The notes under the pieces were generated by a model. The model saw only the letters and a list, made by a program, of their open reading frames with translations, made no database searches and had not been told where the DNA came from. DNA of 32,725 nt, taken from the NCBI GenBank assembly GCA_937952235.1, contig CALFZM010000399.1, forward strand, positions 1 through 32,725. Reading direction: 5' to 3'. Position 1 is the first letter of the stretch. Every line of letters begins with the position of its first letter. The stretch is from an uncultured Opitutia bacterium. Its GTDB lineage: Bacteria > Verrucomicrobiota > Verrucomicrobiia > Opitutales > Opitutaceae. Both the position numbers and the translations under genes were made by a program. Below, in pieces: positions 32,676 through 32,725 of the stretch.

Positions 32676-32725
32676 CTGTCTCTTATACACATCTCCGAGC
32701 CCACGAGACAGGCAGAAATCTCGTA
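32676..32725. other. Illumina Nextera adapter and index read-through (contamination)
   Basis: From 32676 the sequence is the Nextera transposase end CTGTCTCTTATACACATCT, then CCGAGCCCACGAGAC, an 8-base index AGGCAGAA (32710-32717), and the start of the flow-cell sequence ATCTCGTA. It is not biological and should be trimmed. It makes a false minus-strand peptide start MGSEMCIRDS, a well-known artefact of this adapter. Confidence 0.98.

Noticed and set aside
32336..32704. Minus-strand frame starting MGSEMCIRDS
   Set aside because: The start lies in the Nextera adapter; this peptide is a known artefact.
1..32725. tRNA, rRNA genes or CRISPR array
   Set aside because: I saw no cloverleaf with GGTTCRA-type T-arm, no rRNA blocks and no regularly spaced direct repeats.

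Overview
The window looks like one assembled contig from a GC-rich Gram-negative bacterium, most likely a member of the Verrucomicrobiota near Opitutaceae. The grounds are the gene mix: a planctomycete/verrucomicrobial-type cytochrome c (DUF1549/DUF1553) protein, a floA-nfeD operon, a CreBC system, a heptose-nucleotide gene for LPS, and a RodZ-like protein beside ftsK. This placement is inferred from gene content; there is no rRNA or tRNA. The right end carries Illumina Nextera adapter sequence, so it is a raw contig end, and the first and last genes are both incomplete.

Layout. 1-2.7 kb: three consecutive signalling-type genes, all with degenerate catalytic or receiver sites (a kinase-like protein, an OmpR-type and a LuxR-type regulator), closed by a strong terminator. 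2.7-3.3 kb: a decayed IS3-family transposase. 3.3-3.6 kb: AT-richer non-coding DNA. 3.6-5.6 kb: accB-accC (biotin carrier and biotin carboxylase of acetyl-CoA carboxylase). Everything up to about 5.6 kb is clearly lower in GC than the rest.

5.7-12.8 kb: a HupE/UreJ-like membrane protein (minus) divergent from aat (plus), then a six-gene minus-strand run read as rfaE2 (hldC) - purN - creB - creC - short creD - prmA. The CreD here has lost nearly all of its periplasmic domain. 12.9-16.7 kb: xylFGH, a xylose-type ABC importer. 16.7-19.6 kb (minus): manA upstream of grpE-dnaJ. 19.7-23.3 kb (plus): ftsK, then a RodZ-like gene. 23.3-26.9 kb (minus): long nfeD - short nfeD - floA - a coiled-coil membrane protein, a membrane-microdomain operon with 4-base overlaps. 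27.0-32.7 kb (plus): aldose 1-epimerase, tatA with a long tail, a small Smr protein, a nucleotide pyrophosphatase/phosphodiesterase with an altered metal ligand, and a 3'-truncated cytochrome c/DUF1549/DUF1553 protein.

Most of the window is housekeeping. The parts that look least described are the degenerate signalling triad, the miniature CreD within a CreBCD operon, the structured leader of the HupE-like gene, and the floA-nfeD operon with its uncharacterised fourth member.
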